64,000 bases of DNA from Umezawaea sp042738955 (GTDB lineage Bacteria > Actinomycetota > Actinomycetes > Mycobacteriales > Pseudonocardiaceae), in contig NZ_JBHYHC010000043.1 of the NCBI RefSeq assembly GCF_042738955.1, positions 8,618 through 72,617 of the forward strand, written 5' to 3'. Every line of letters starts with the position of its first letter. The first letter of the stretch is position 1. Below are positions 40,494 through 49,610 of this stretch, piece after piece. The notes under the pieces are model-generated. The model did no database searches. It was not told where the DNA came from and worked only from the letters and a program-made list of their open reading frames with translations. The translations under genes and the position numbers were made by a program.

Positions 40494-42056
40494 ATGGGCG
40501 GTCGGGGATCGCTGGCCAGGCAACTGCTCGCCTGGCAACTGGTAGTGGTCGTGGCCCTGCTGTGCTCGGTGGGCGCGCTGTCCGTCGTCCAGGCGGGGGC
40601 GAACTTCGCCACCACCGAGGGACGGCGGATGCTCTCCGTGGCCGAGGACGTGGCCGCGACCGCGGGCGTGCGGCTGAGCCTGGAGGACCCGCTGCGGCAC
40701 TACGCGCTGGCGCCGTTCGCCGAGAGCGGGCGCAGCCTGTCCGGGGCCAGCTACGTGATCATCACCGACGCCTCGCGGCGGGTGCTGACGTCACCGGACC
40801 CGGCGCAAGTCGGTGCGGCGCTGGACATCGGGGACAGCACCGCCCTCAGTGGACGGTCGTGGGTCGGCGAGCTGCACGGCGCGCTGGTGGCGCACGTGCC
40901 GGTGATGAGCGACCGGGGCGAGGTGATCGGGCTGGTCGCGGCGGGCCAGGACTCGCCGGGGTTCTTCGAGGGCGTGCTGGACTCGCCCGGCAACGCGCTG
41001 CGGCTGCTCGGGGTCGCGCTGGCCATCGGCGTGGTCGGGTCGGTGCTGCTCACGCGGCGGGTGAAGAAGCAGACGCTCGGGTTGGAGCCGCGGGAGATCA
41101 CCTCGCTGGTGGAGCACCGGGAAGCGCTGCTGCACGGCATCAAGGAGGGCGTGGTCGGGCTCGACCCGCAGCACCGGATCACCCTGGCCAACGACCACGC
41201 GCGCGAGTCGCTGGACCTGCCCGCGGACTGCGTCGGGCGGGCGGTGGCGGACCTGGAGCTGGACGACCGGTTGCAGGACGTGCTGACCGGCAAGGCCACC
41301 GGGGCGGACCAGCTCGTGCTGCGCGCCGGGTCCGTGCTGACGCTGAACCGGATGCCGATCGCCGTGCACGGCGTGGAGGTCGGGTCGGTCGTGACGCTGC
41401 GGGACCGCACCGAGCTGCTGGTGCTCCAGAACGAGCTGGACGCGAACCGGCACGCCACCGACACCCTGCGGGCGCAGGCCCACGAGTTCAGCAACCGGCT
41501 GCACACCATCTCCGGCCTGATCGAGCTCGGCGAGTACGACGAGGTGCGCGGGTTCGTGCACCGGATCAGCTCCGCGCAGGGGCAGTGGCAGGTCGAGGTC
41601 GGGTCGCGCATCCTGGACCCGGCCGTGGCCGCGCTGCTGATCGCGAAGTCGAGCCTGGCAGCCGAGCGCGGGGTGGGGTTGCGGATGGACCCGGACAGCC
41701 ACCTGGACGAGGTGGACGAGGAGCTGTCGACGGACCTGGTGACGGTGCTGGGCAACCTCGTGGACAACGCGCTGGACGCGCTGGCCAACGCCAGGGGGTG
41801 GATCTCGGTGTCGGTGTCGGAGTCCGACTCGGCGGTGCTGGTGGAGGTCCGCGACTCCGGGCCCGGCGTGGCGCCGGAGATCGCCGAAGAGGTGTTCAAG
41901 AACGGGTTCACCACCAAGGCCGCCGAACAGGGGCAGCGCGGCCTCGGGTTGGCGCTGACCCGGCAGACGTGCCTGCGGCGGGGCGGGAGCGTGCGGGTGC
42001 ACAACGACTCCGGCGCGGTGTTCACGGCCCGACTGCCGAGGGAGGTGCCCGCGTGA
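40494..42056 (+). CDS. CitA/DcuS-type sensor histidine kinase
   Basis: This 520-residue kinase has two membrane helices (about 12-35 and 168-188) enclosing an extracytoplasmic PDC/Cache sensor with RSWVGELHGALVAHVPVMSDRGEVIGLV, a PAS-like domain (about 205-310: EGVVGLDPQHRITLANDHA), the His-containing ALIGN-type box LRAQAHEFSNRLHTISGLIELG (phospho-accepting His) and an HATPase with LGNLVDNALDAL, DSGPGVAPE and GLGLAL. It probably senses the tricarboxylate carried by TctABC. The start has GGGAGGG upstream. Confidence 0.92.
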   Translation: MGGRGSLARQLLAWQLVVVVALLCSVGALSVVQAGANFATTEGRRMLSVAEDVAATAGVRLSLEDPLRHYALAPFAESGRSLSGASYVIITDASRRVLTSPDPAQVGAALDIGDSTALSGRSWVGELHGALVAHVPVMSDRGEVIGLVAAGQDSPGFFEGVLDSPGNALRLLGVALAIGVVGSVLLTRRVKKQTLGLEPREITSLVEHREALLHGIKEGVVGLDPQHRITLANDHARESLDLPADCVGRAVADLELDDRLQDVLTGKATGADQLVLRAGSVLTLNRMPIAVHGVEVGSVVTLRDRTELLVLQNELDANRHATDTLRAQAHEFSNRLHTISGLIELGEYDEVRGFVHRISSAQGQWQVEVGSRILDPAVAALLIAKSSLAAERGVGLRMDPDSHLDEVDEELSTDLVTVLGNLVDNALDALANARGWISVSVSESDSAVLVEVRDSGPGVAPEIAEEVFKNGFTTKAAEQGQRGLGLALTRQTCLRRGGSVRVHNDSGAVFTARLPREVPA

Positions 42057-42736
42057 TCCGGGTGCTGGTGGTGGACGACGACTTCATGGTCGCGAAGGTG
42101 CACAGCGGGTACGTGTCGCGGACGCCGGGGTTCTCGGTGGTGGGCGTGGCGCACACCGGGGCGGACGCGGTGCGGCTGGTCGGGGAGCTGCGGCCGGACC
42201 TGGTGCTGCTGGACATCTACCTGCCGGACGTCGGCGGGCTGGAGGTGCTGCGGACGTTGCGGGCCCAGGGGGACGCGGCCGTTGACGTCATCGTGATCAC
42301 CGCCGCCACGGACGTGGACACGGTGCGCAGCGCCATGCGGGGCGGGGTCCTGCACTACCTGATCAAGCCGTTCGAGTTCTCCGCGCTGCGCGACCAGCTG
42401 GAGCACTTCGCGGCGCTGCGGCGGAAGCTGGACCGGCTGGCGGCGGCCGGGCAGGCGGACGTGGACCAGGTGTTCGGGGCGCGACCGGGCAGCGCGGCCC
42501 CGGTGCTGCCGAAGGGGCTGACGGCCCAGACCGCGACCCTCGTGGAACGGGCGCTGCGGGGCAGGCTGGACGGGCTGTCGGCGTCGGAGTGCGCCGAGGT
42601 GACGGAACTGGCGCGGGTGAGCGCGCGGCGGTACCTGGAGTACTTCGTCGGGATCGGCAAGGCCGAGGTCCGGTTGCGCTACGGCGGGACCGGGCGGCCC
42701 GAACGCCAGTACGTGTGGCTGGGCGACCCGCGCTAG
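42053..42736 (+). CDS. CitB/DcuR-type response regulator
   Basis: This 227-residue regulator has a receiver (VLVVDDDFMVAKVH, phospho-acceptor Asp in LVLLDIYLPDVGG, VITAATD, HYLIKPFEF) and a C-terminal helix-turn-helix of the CitT/DcuR kind (LSASECAEVTELARVSARRYLEYFV). The GTG overlaps the kinase stop (GTGA). With its kinase it likely turns on tctCBA. Its stop interlocks with the convergent methyltransferase on CTAG. Confidence 0.92.
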   Translation: MIRVLVVDDDFMVAKVHSGYVSRTPGFSVVGVAHTGADAVRLVGELRPDLVLLDIYLPDVGGLEVLRTLRAQGDAAVDVIVITAATDVDTVRSAMRGGVLHYLIKPFEFSALRDQLEHFAALRRKLDRLAAAGQADVDQVFGARPGSAAPVLPKGLTAQTATLVERALRGRLDGLSASECAEVTELARVSARRYLEYFVGIGKAEVRLRYGGTGRPERQYVWLGDPR

Positions 42737-43542
42737 AACCGGAACCGCGCGATGCGGGTGGACTTCCTCATGCCCGGCACCAGGTTCAGGACGCGGTACG
42801 CGCGGCGGACGTTCGCGGGCGCCTTGGCCAGCAGCACCGGCGAGTCGTTCATCGGGGCCTCGTCGACGTACCGGAGCCTCGGGTGCCAGTCCGCGAGCAC
42901 GGCCGGATCGTCGAAACCGCAGTGGAACCGGGTGCCGTACTTGCGCAGGGTGGGATCCCACTTCGACGTGCGCCACGCCCAGACCGACACGGTGTCGACC
43001 TGCACCTGACCGCTGGGGAAGGCGTCGACGACGCCCGTCAGCAGCCGTCGCAGCTCGGCCTCGGTCAGGTAGGGCACCAGCCCCTCGGCGATCACCAGCA
43101 CCGGCCTGCCGCGGGGCACGCGGTCGAGCCAGGTCAGGTCGGTGACGCTGGACCCGACCAGGGCGCAGTGCTCCCGCTCCGGCAGGAACCGCTGCCGTAG
43201 CTCGACGATCGCGGGGTAGTCCAGGTCGATCCAATCGACGGTCGGGGGCGGGTCGAGCCGGAACACCCGCGCGTCGAGACCGCAGCCGAGGTGCAGCACC
43301 ACGGCGTCCGGGTGCTCAGCGAGAAACGACCGCGCCCAGTCGTCGTGGACCTTGGCCCGCACCACGGCCGCGAGCCCCAGCTGACTGGTGCCGAACGGGC
43401 GCTTGTCGTACTCGGGGTCGAGCAGGCGCATGGTCCGCTCGGCCAGCTCGTCACCGAGGATCGGGCTCGGCAGCCGGTTGTCCAGCGCCTTGGCCCGCAG
43501 GACGGGGCTGAGCGTCTTCTGCACACCGACGAGTTCGGCCAC
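42733..43542 (-). CDS. Leucine carboxyl methyltransferase-family SAM methyltransferase
   Basis: This 269-residue class I methyltransferase is of the LCM/PpmA-like group: TMRLLDPEYDKRPFGTSQLGLAAVVRAKVHDDWARSFL, SAM loop VLHLGCGLDARVFRLDPP, WIDLDYPAIVELRQRF and VLVIAEGLVPYLTEAE. Bacterial members methylate carboxylates of polyketides or small acids; the substrate here is unknown. It stands alone, converging on the citB-type gene. Confidence 0.85.
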   Translation of the reverse strand: MAELVGVQKTLSPVLRAKALDNRLPSPILGDELAERTMRLLDPEYDKRPFGTSQLGLAAVVRAKVHDDWARSFLAEHPDAVVLHLGCGLDARVFRLDPPPTVDWIDLDYPAIVELRQRFLPEREHCALVGSSVTDLTWLDRVPRGRPVLVIAEGLVPYLTEAELRRLLTGVVDAFPSGQVQVDTVSVWAWRTSKWDPTLRKYGTRFHCGFDDPAVLADWHPRLRYVDEAPMNDSPVLLAKAPANVRRAYRVLNLVPGMRKSTRIARFRF

Positions 43543-43575
43543 ACCGGCGACGCTACGACACCGGCTCGACCGCGA

Positions 43576-44004
43576 CTAGTCGTCGAACCCGCCGCTGCGC
43601 CCGCGCTTGGTGACGCCGCGGCGCTTCTTCTGGGCGATCCGGCGTTCCTTCGAGCCGCGGCTGGGCTTGGTGGGGCGGCGGACCGGTGGCGGGGCGGCCG
43701 CGGCCTCGCGCAGGAGGTTCGCCATCCGCCCGCGGGCGGCCTGCCGGTTCTGGAGCTGGGCGCGGTGCTCGCTGGCGGCGACCGTGAGCACGCCGTCCAC
43801 CAGCCGGTTCGCCAGCCGCTCGACCATCCGGTTCCGCAGCCACTCCGGCACGGACGGCGAGGCAGCCAGGTCGAAGCTGAGTTCGACCCGGCTGTCCGCC
43901 GTGTTCACGCCCTGGCCACCGGGGCCACCCGACCTGGAGAACCGTTCGCGGAGTTCGGCCGCCGGCAGCACCAGCGTCCGCGTCACGGTCAAGTCGTCAG
44001 CCAC
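43576..44004 (-). CDS. arfB: Alternative ribosome-rescue factor ArfB (YaeJ)
   Basis: This 142-residue protein has the catalytic GGQ motif (residues 29-31, in SGGPGGQGVNTADSRVEL) and a long basic C-terminal tail (PTKPSRGSKERRIAQKKRRGVTKRGRSGG) that enters the empty mRNA channel. It hydrolyses peptidyl-tRNA on stalled ribosomes. The length is the usual one for ArfB rather than for release factors. Confidence 0.92.
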   Translation of the reverse strand: MADDLTVTRTLVLPAAELRERFSRSGGPGGQGVNTADSRVELSFDLAASPSVPEWLRNRMVERLANRLVDGVLTVAASEHRAQLQNRQAARGRMANLLREAAAAPPPVRRPTKPSRGSKERRIAQKKRRGVTKRGRSGGFDD

Positions 44005-44013
44005 GGCACAAGC

Positions 44014-44838
44014 CTAGAACTCCAGGCCCGGCAAGGTCACCAGCTTTACCAGCTGGTCCACCGTCAGGGGCTGGTGGTCGATGCTCGGCGGCGTGCGGGC
44101 CTTGCCGGTCGCCCCCGACGCCCTGGACGAGACGTTCGAGGTCGAGGCGTACACCTGGGAGCCGTCGGCGCTCAGGTGGTAGACCATGGTGAGGACCTCG
44201 CCCGCCGAGCCGAACGGCCTCGTGGTGATTTGCAGCGTCTCCCCGTCGACCGTCCGGAACTCGCAGGTGGCGGGCGGCTGGCAACTCGGGCGGGAGTCGC
44301 CGGAGCTGAGGCCGCCGACCAGCACGGTGAGAGCGCCTTCCTGGCCGTCCGGGGCGACCAGGTCGGCGGTCAGCAGGTACTCCCCCCGCCTCTCCACGAA
44401 CAGGACCGGCGAGTCGTCGGCGCCCCGGAGGGTGAACTCCGACGGCAGCACGCCGACGCGGGTCAGCAGGCCGGTCAGCGCCTGCGCCTGCTCCGCGGTC
44501 GTGGGCTCGCACGGCCTCACCGGAAGGGTGGTCGCGGCGGGGGCGGTCGAACCCTGAAGGGTGGCGGGGGCGGTCGACGACTCCGGCCCCGTGCTGCACG
44601 GCCCCGCCGCGCGGTCGGGAGAGGGCCGGGCCGCCGAGACCAGTTCCCGCGGGCCCGGCAGGAGGGAGCCGCCGACCACCACCGCGGCCACGACGGCGGC
44701 GAACCCGCCCGCCAGCGCGGCCCGGCGCCTGCGCAGTCGCCCTCGCCCCTTGCGGAGCACCTCGGCGGAGTGGACGCCCAGCGGCGGCTCGTCGGTGAAG
44801 ACCGAGCCGAACGCGGTCCTGATGTCGTCGTCTGTCAT
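44014..44838 (-). CDS. Membrane protein coupled to a SigE-family sigma factor, possible anti-sigma partner
   Basis: This 274-residue protein has a cytosolic N-terminus (about 1-37), one membrane helix (about 40-58, AALAGGFAAVVAAVVVGG), a Pro/Ala/Thr linker with Cys residues (PCSTGPESS, PCEPTT) and an extracytoplasmic domain with two more Cys (CQPPATC). It overlaps the sigma gene by four bases (ATGA), the layout of anti-sigma factors, but no ZAS zinc motif is present. This role is therefore only a guess. Confidence 0.65.
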   Translation of the reverse strand: MTDDDIRTAFGSVFTDEPPLGVHSAEVLRKGRGRLRRRRAALAGGFAAVVAAVVVGGSLLPGPRELVSAARPSPDRAAGPCSTGPESSTAPATLQGSTAPAATTLPVRPCEPTTAEQAQALTGLLTRVGVLPSEFTLRGADDSPVLFVERRGEYLLTADLVAPDGQEGALTVLVGGLSSGDSRPSCQPPATCEFRTVDGETLQITTRPFGSAGEVLTMVYHLSADGSQVYASTSNVSSRASGATGKARTPPSIDHQPLTVDQLVKLVTLPGLEF

Positions 44839-45341
44839 CGCTGGTCCCCCACTGCCGCTTGGTCGGTGCCGAGCAGGACGCGCAACGCGGCCAGCCCCTT
44901 GGACGCCTGGCTCTTGACGGTGCCCTGCGAACTGCCGAGCAGTCGCGCGGTCTCGGCGACGGACTGGTCCTCCCAGTACCGCAGAACCAGGACGGAACGT
45001 TGCCCTGGAGGCAACTTGTCCAGCGCGGCCAGCACGTCGACCCGGTCTTCCGGTCGCGTGGCGGCGTCGCGCTGCTCGGGAGTCCGGTCGACGGTCTGCT
45101 CGCGGCGCCGGTAGGCGCGGCGGGACTCGTCGACGGACACGTGCACCAGCACCTTGCGGGCGTACGAGTCGACGCCGCCGCCACGCGCCAGTCGCGGCCA
45201 CGCCACGTACAGCTTGGCAAAGGTGGTCTGCACCAGGTCTTCCGCGCGGTGCCAGTCACCGCACAGCAGGTACGCGGTTCTCCGCAGCACCAGCGCGCGG
45301 GCGTCCACGTACTCGGAGAACTCGCTGTCGCGATCTCCCAC
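44835..45341 (-). CDS. SigE-family ECF RNA polymerase sigma factor
   Basis: This 168-residue ECF sigma factor has region 2 (RALVLRRTAYLLCGDWHRAEDLVQTTFAKLYVAWPRL) and region 4 (LPPGQRSVLVLRYWEDQSVAETARLLGSSQGTVKSQASKGLAALRVLL). It belongs to the actinobacterial SigE-like (SigM/ECF) group of 160-180 residues. The upstream gene in transcription order is none: purM ends at 45403 with a hairpin between. The partner membrane gene follows with an overlap. Confidence 0.92.
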   Translation of the reverse strand: MGDRDSEFSEYVDARALVLRRTAYLLCGDWHRAEDLVQTTFAKLYVAWPRLARGGGVDSYARKVLVHVSVDESRRAYRRREQTVDRTPEQRDAATRPEDRVDVLAALDKLPPGQRSVLVLRYWEDQSVAETARLLGSSQGTVKSQASKGLAALRVLLGTDQAAVGDQR

Positions 45342-45346
45342 GGGCC

Positions 45347-45391
45347 CCTCCCCTCGGTCGTCGTCCTGTACGTGGACGACGACCGGGGAGG
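45347..45391 (-). terminator. Terminator hairpin after purM
   Basis: CCTCCCC-(TC)-GGTCGTCGTC (45347-45365) pairs with GACGACGACCGGGGAGG (45375-45391): a 17-bp stem with a 2-nt bulge, located 11 nt past the leftward purM stop. Confidence 0.7.
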
Positions 45392-45402
45392 TTGCCTCGG
45401 GC

Positions 45403-46497
<1,095 letters not shown>

Positions 46498-46508
46498 CGT
46501 GGGGGGTG

Positions 46509-48047
46509 TCAGGGCCTTTGCAGGGCGTCTTCGGCACCGTACCCGGTGGGCAGGACCGGAGCCGCCGAGCCCGCTACTCCCTTGATGCCCTCCAGCAGGT
46601 GCTTGCCCATCAGCGCGTCCGCGGGCAGCGGGATCGGGTAGTCGCCGTCGAAGCACGCGCTGCACAGCCGCGTCTTCGGCTGCTCCGTCGCCGCGATCAG
46701 CTGCTCCAGCGACACGTACCCGAGCGAGTCCGCGCCGACCGAGCGGCGGATGCCGTCCAGGTCGAGGCCGTTCGCCACGAGCTCCGCGCGCGAGGCGAAG
46801 TCGATGCCGTAGAAGCACGGCCACTTGACCGGCGGCGACGCGATCCGGACGTGCACCTCGAGGGCGCCCGCCTCGCGCAGCATCCGGACCAGCGCGCGCT
46901 GGGTGTTGCCGCGCACGATCGAGTCGTCCACGACCACCAGCCGCTTGCCGCGGATCACGTCGCGCAGCGGGTTCAGCTTCAACCGGATGCCGAGCTGGCG
47001 GATCGTCTGCGACGGCTGGATGAACGTCCGGCCGACGTAGGCGTTCTTCACCAGGCCGGACCCGTACGGGATGCCGGACGCCTGCGCGTAGCCGATCGCC
47101 GCGGGCGTGCCGGACTCCGGCACCGGGATGACCAGGTCCGCCTCGGCCGGGTGCTCGGCCGCCAGGCGACGGCCGATCTCCACGCGGGTCGCGTGCACGC
47201 CGCGCCCGGAGATCGTCGTGTCCGGCCGGGCCAGGTACACGTACTCGAAGATGCAGCCCTTGGGCTCCGGCGTCGCGAACCGCGTGGACCGCAGGCCGTT
47301 CTCGTCGATCGCGATCAGCTCGCCGGGCTCGACCTCGCGGACGAACGACGCGCCCACGATGTCCAGCGCCGCCGTCTCGCTCGCGGCGACCCAGCCCCGT
47401 TCGAGGCGCCCCAGCACCAGCGGCCGGACCCCGTGCGGGTCGCGGGCGGCGTACAGGGTGTTCTCGTCGGAGAACGTCAGGCAGAACGCGCCCTTGAGCG
47501 TCGGCAGGAGTTCGAGCGCGGCCTGCTCGATGCCGATGTCGGCGGCCGTGGCGGCGAGCAGCCCGCACACCAGGTCCGAGTCCGTCGTCGCGCCGTTGCG
47601 CGACGTGATGCCGAGCTTCTGCGCGCGCTCCAGCAGCTCGGCGGTGTTCACCAGGTTGCCGTTGTGGCCGAGCGAGAGCCCGCTCCCGGCGGCCGTCGTG
47701 CGGAACGTCGGCTGCGCGTTCTCCCACGTCGTCGACCCGGTCGTGGAGTACCGGCAGTGCCCGACGGCCACGTGGCCCTTCAAGGACTGGAGGACCTGCT
47801 CGTCGAACACCTGGCTGACCAGTCCGAGGTCCTTGAAGACCACGACCTGGCTGCCGTCGCCCACCGAGATGCCCGCGGCTTCCTGGCCGCGGTGCTGGAG
47901 GGCGTAGAGGCCGTAGTAGGTGAGCTTGGCGACGTCCTCGCCAGGGGCCCACACACCGAACACACCGCACTCTTCGCGCGGGTCCGAGTCCAGTGTGTCA
48001 ACAGGTGGGGTGGTTGTGCGGCCGGCGTCTGACTGGTCGGTGACCAC
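46509..48047 (-). CDS. purF: Amidophosphoribosyltransferase PurF
   Basis: This 512-residue enzyme starts purine synthesis by making phosphoribosylamine from PRPP and glutamine. The Ntn glutaminase Cys lies at residue 27 (PREECGVFGVW) behind a 26-residue propeptide, then GHCRYSTTGSTTWENAQP and the PRPP loop VVVDDSIVRGNTQRALV; CSACFDGDYPIP binds a metal or cluster. The GTG at 48047 is chosen because AGGGAG lies 6 nt upstream; the frame is open further to 48122. The GGGGTG/CACCCC inverted repeat at 48101-48116 may belong to its promoter. Confidence 0.95.
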   Translation of the reverse strand: MVTDQSDAGRTTTPPVDTLDSDPREECGVFGVWAPGEDVAKLTYYGLYALQHRGQEAAGISVGDGSQVVVFKDLGLVSQVFDEQVLQSLKGHVAVGHCRYSTTGSTTWENAQPTFRTTAAGSGLSLGHNGNLVNTAELLERAQKLGITSRNGATTDSDLVCGLLAATAADIGIEQAALELLPTLKGAFCLTFSDENTLYAARDPHGVRPLVLGRLERGWVAASETAALDIVGASFVREVEPGELIAIDENGLRSTRFATPEPKGCIFEYVYLARPDTTISGRGVHATRVEIGRRLAAEHPAEADLVIPVPESGTPAAIGYAQASGIPYGSGLVKNAYVGRTFIQPSQTIRQLGIRLKLNPLRDVIRGKRLVVVDDSIVRGNTQRALVRMLREAGALEVHVRIASPPVKWPCFYGIDFASRAELVANGLDLDGIRRSVGADSLGYVSLEQLIAATEQPKTRLCSACFDGDYPIPLPADALMGKHLLEGIKGVAGSAAPVLPTGYGAEDALQRP

Positions 48048-48149
48048 CGAGTGCTCCCTAGCGACGATGTCGGTCGGCACCACGAGTGTACGGCGAACAT
48101 GGGGTGAACCCACCCCATCCACCAGGGTCTGACGTGACGAAACGCACCC

Positions 48150-48464
48150 TCAAGCCCGCCGACACGGCCCCACGGTGGTCTTCGTGTTGCCCCCGTCGAA
48201 ACCGTTGTCGTCGTGCTGCTTCACCTGGCAGACGACCAGGTCACCGGGCTTGACGTCGGCGGGCAGCTGGTCGGGCGTCGCGGTCTCGGCGGTGATCCGC
48301 CCGGTCAGGCCCTCGGGAGCGTCCCCGTCGACGTCGAGCGCGACCAGCGGTCCACTGCTGATCTTCCCGATCTCGCGGACCTTGAACCGCACCTCCCCGC
48401 TCCACTCGCTGGAGCAGCCACCGAGCAGCAACACCACCGGGAGCAGCAGGAACAGCTTCCTCAT
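48150..48464 (-). CDS. Small lipoprotein
   Basis: This 104-residue protein has a signal peptide ending in the lipobox LLLGGCS (Cys17) and a small beta-rich domain: VRFKVREIGKISSGPLVALDVDG, GRITAETATPD, KPGDLVVCQVKQHDDNGFD and GNTKTTVGPC. Two Cys at the end may form a disulfide. No family was recognised. The start overlaps the stop of the DinB-type gene (ATGA), so they form a two-gene unit. Confidence 0.75.
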   Translation of the reverse strand: MRKLFLLLPVVLLLGGCSSEWSGEVRFKVREIGKISSGPLVALDVDGDAPEGLTGRITAETATPDQLPADVKPGDLVVCQVKQHDDNGFDGGNTKTTVGPCRRA

Positions 48465-49228
48465 CGATCCATCCTCACCGCGCGGAGGAGGGCCTCGTCG
48501 CCCACCGACTTGAGCGGCAAGCGTCCCCAAAGCCCGTAGTGGATCAGCTGCGCCTCGCCGTCGACCTCGACGTCGGCCACCTCGCCGGGAGCCGCGGCCC
48601 GGACGTCCGGCACCTCGCCGGGAGCGAGCCGGACGTGCCAGGACTCCGGCACGTCCGTGCAGCGCACGATCACGGTCCCGCTCACCCGGAGCGGCACGTC
48701 GGTCGTGTACTTGGCGGCCAGGAGGGTGCCGAGAGCCTCGTCGATGCCGTCGGCCGCGAGGTCCGCGTCGCCGACCACGAGCTGCCGGAGAGCGGCCTGG
48801 GCGTCCCACCGGCGCAAGTCCAGCTCATGCGCGATCCGGCGGTGCCACACCCAGGCGAGATCGGGCGCGGCGGGCGAGAAGGTCCACGTGGGGCGGTTGC
48901 CCGGCACCAGGGGAAGCACCTCGGCGGCGTCGGCGAGCTGGGCGTCCAGGTACTCGATCGGCGACGCGCCGACCGGAGCGGGCGGTGGCTTCAGCTGGAC
49001 GGTGCTGCCGGTGCGCAGGTACTCCAGCGAGGTCTCCAGGAAACGGGCGATGTGGACCGCCAGGTCCGCGAAGGTCCAGCCCGGACAACTGGGGACGTTC
49101 GCGGTCGGATCGGCCTCCGCGACCGCTTCGCGGAACATCGCCGACTGGTCAAGGAAGACCTCGGTCCACCGCTGCGTCGTCCATCCTGCTGGCACGTGCT
49201 GCCTCCTGGTTCGGTCGTTCTTGGTCAT
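48461..49228 (-). CDS. Maleylpyruvate isomerase-family (DinB fold) protein
   Basis: This 255-residue protein has the actinobacterial TIGR03083-type maleylpyruvate isomerase layout: an N-terminal four-helix bundle with metal His (VPSCPGWTFADLAVHIARFLE, VWHRRIAHELDLRRWDAQAAL) and a C-terminal beta-domain (SWHVRLAPGEVPDVRAAAPGEVADVEVDG). These proteins bind mycothiol or use it as cofactor. The ATG at 49228 is chosen over the longer frame as typical, but without a clear ribosome site. Confidence 0.8.
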   Translation of the reverse strand: MTKNDRTRRQHVPAGWTTQRWTEVFLDQSAMFREAVAEADPTANVPSCPGWTFADLAVHIARFLETSLEYLRTGSTVQLKPPPAPVGASPIEYLDAQLADAAEVLPLVPGNRPTWTFSPAAPDLAWVWHRRIAHELDLRRWDAQAALRQLVVGDADLAADGIDEALGTLLAAKYTTDVPLRVSGTVIVRCTDVPESWHVRLAPGEVPDVRAAAPGEVADVEVDGEAQLIHYGLWGRLPLKSVGDEALLRAVRMDR

Positions 49229-49298
49229 CGTGCCGGAACCGGCCGGTGTTCGGGCGCGTCGCACTGCAGGCTGTCGGTGTCACGAAGGGTGGGAAATC

Positions 49299-49610
49299 GT
49301 GTTCGGTGTGCAACCAGAGGCGTTGCGGAGCGCCTCGAAGGGCTTCCACGACGGAGCGGACGCCACCGGCGACGGCGCTGAACTCCTCTCCATGCTCAGC
49401 CTTGACGCGGGGGCGCTCGGAGAGGTTCCGGCGGCGGCCGAGTTCGCGGACGCGCTGGCGAAGTACACCGCCGAGCAGTCCGAAGACCTGCGGCGCGGCG
49501 CGGCCTGGTACCGCGACGCGGGCGAAGGACTGGTCGAGAACGCCGACACCTACTTCCGCCTCGACGACGATTCACGTGAAACCTTCCGCAAGATCGGTGA
49601 TGCCCGATGA
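49299..49610 (+). CDS. EspC-like type VII secretion substrate
   Basis: This 103-residue helical protein has MFGVQPEALRSASKGFHDGAD, an amphipathic helix pair around EFADALAKYTAEQSEDLRRGAAWYRDAGEGLVENADTYFRLDDD and no signal peptide, as in the T7SS_ESX_EspC family. It overlaps the following hydrolase gene (ATGA), the same order as WXG-like/effector pairs. The start is GTG at 49299 with GGGTGGG upstream. It may chaperone the neighbouring effector through the ESX apparatus, whose core genes are not in the window. Confidence 0.75.
   Translation: MFGVQPEALRSASKGFHDGADATGDGAELLSMLSLDAGALGEVPAAAEFADALAKYTAEQSEDLRRGAAWYRDAGEGLVENADTYFRLDDDSRETFRKIGDAR

Noticed and set aside
46498..48122. Upstream start for purF at 48122
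   Set aside because: The longer form adds 25 residues with no ribosome site; GTG at 48047 has AGGGAG at the right distance.
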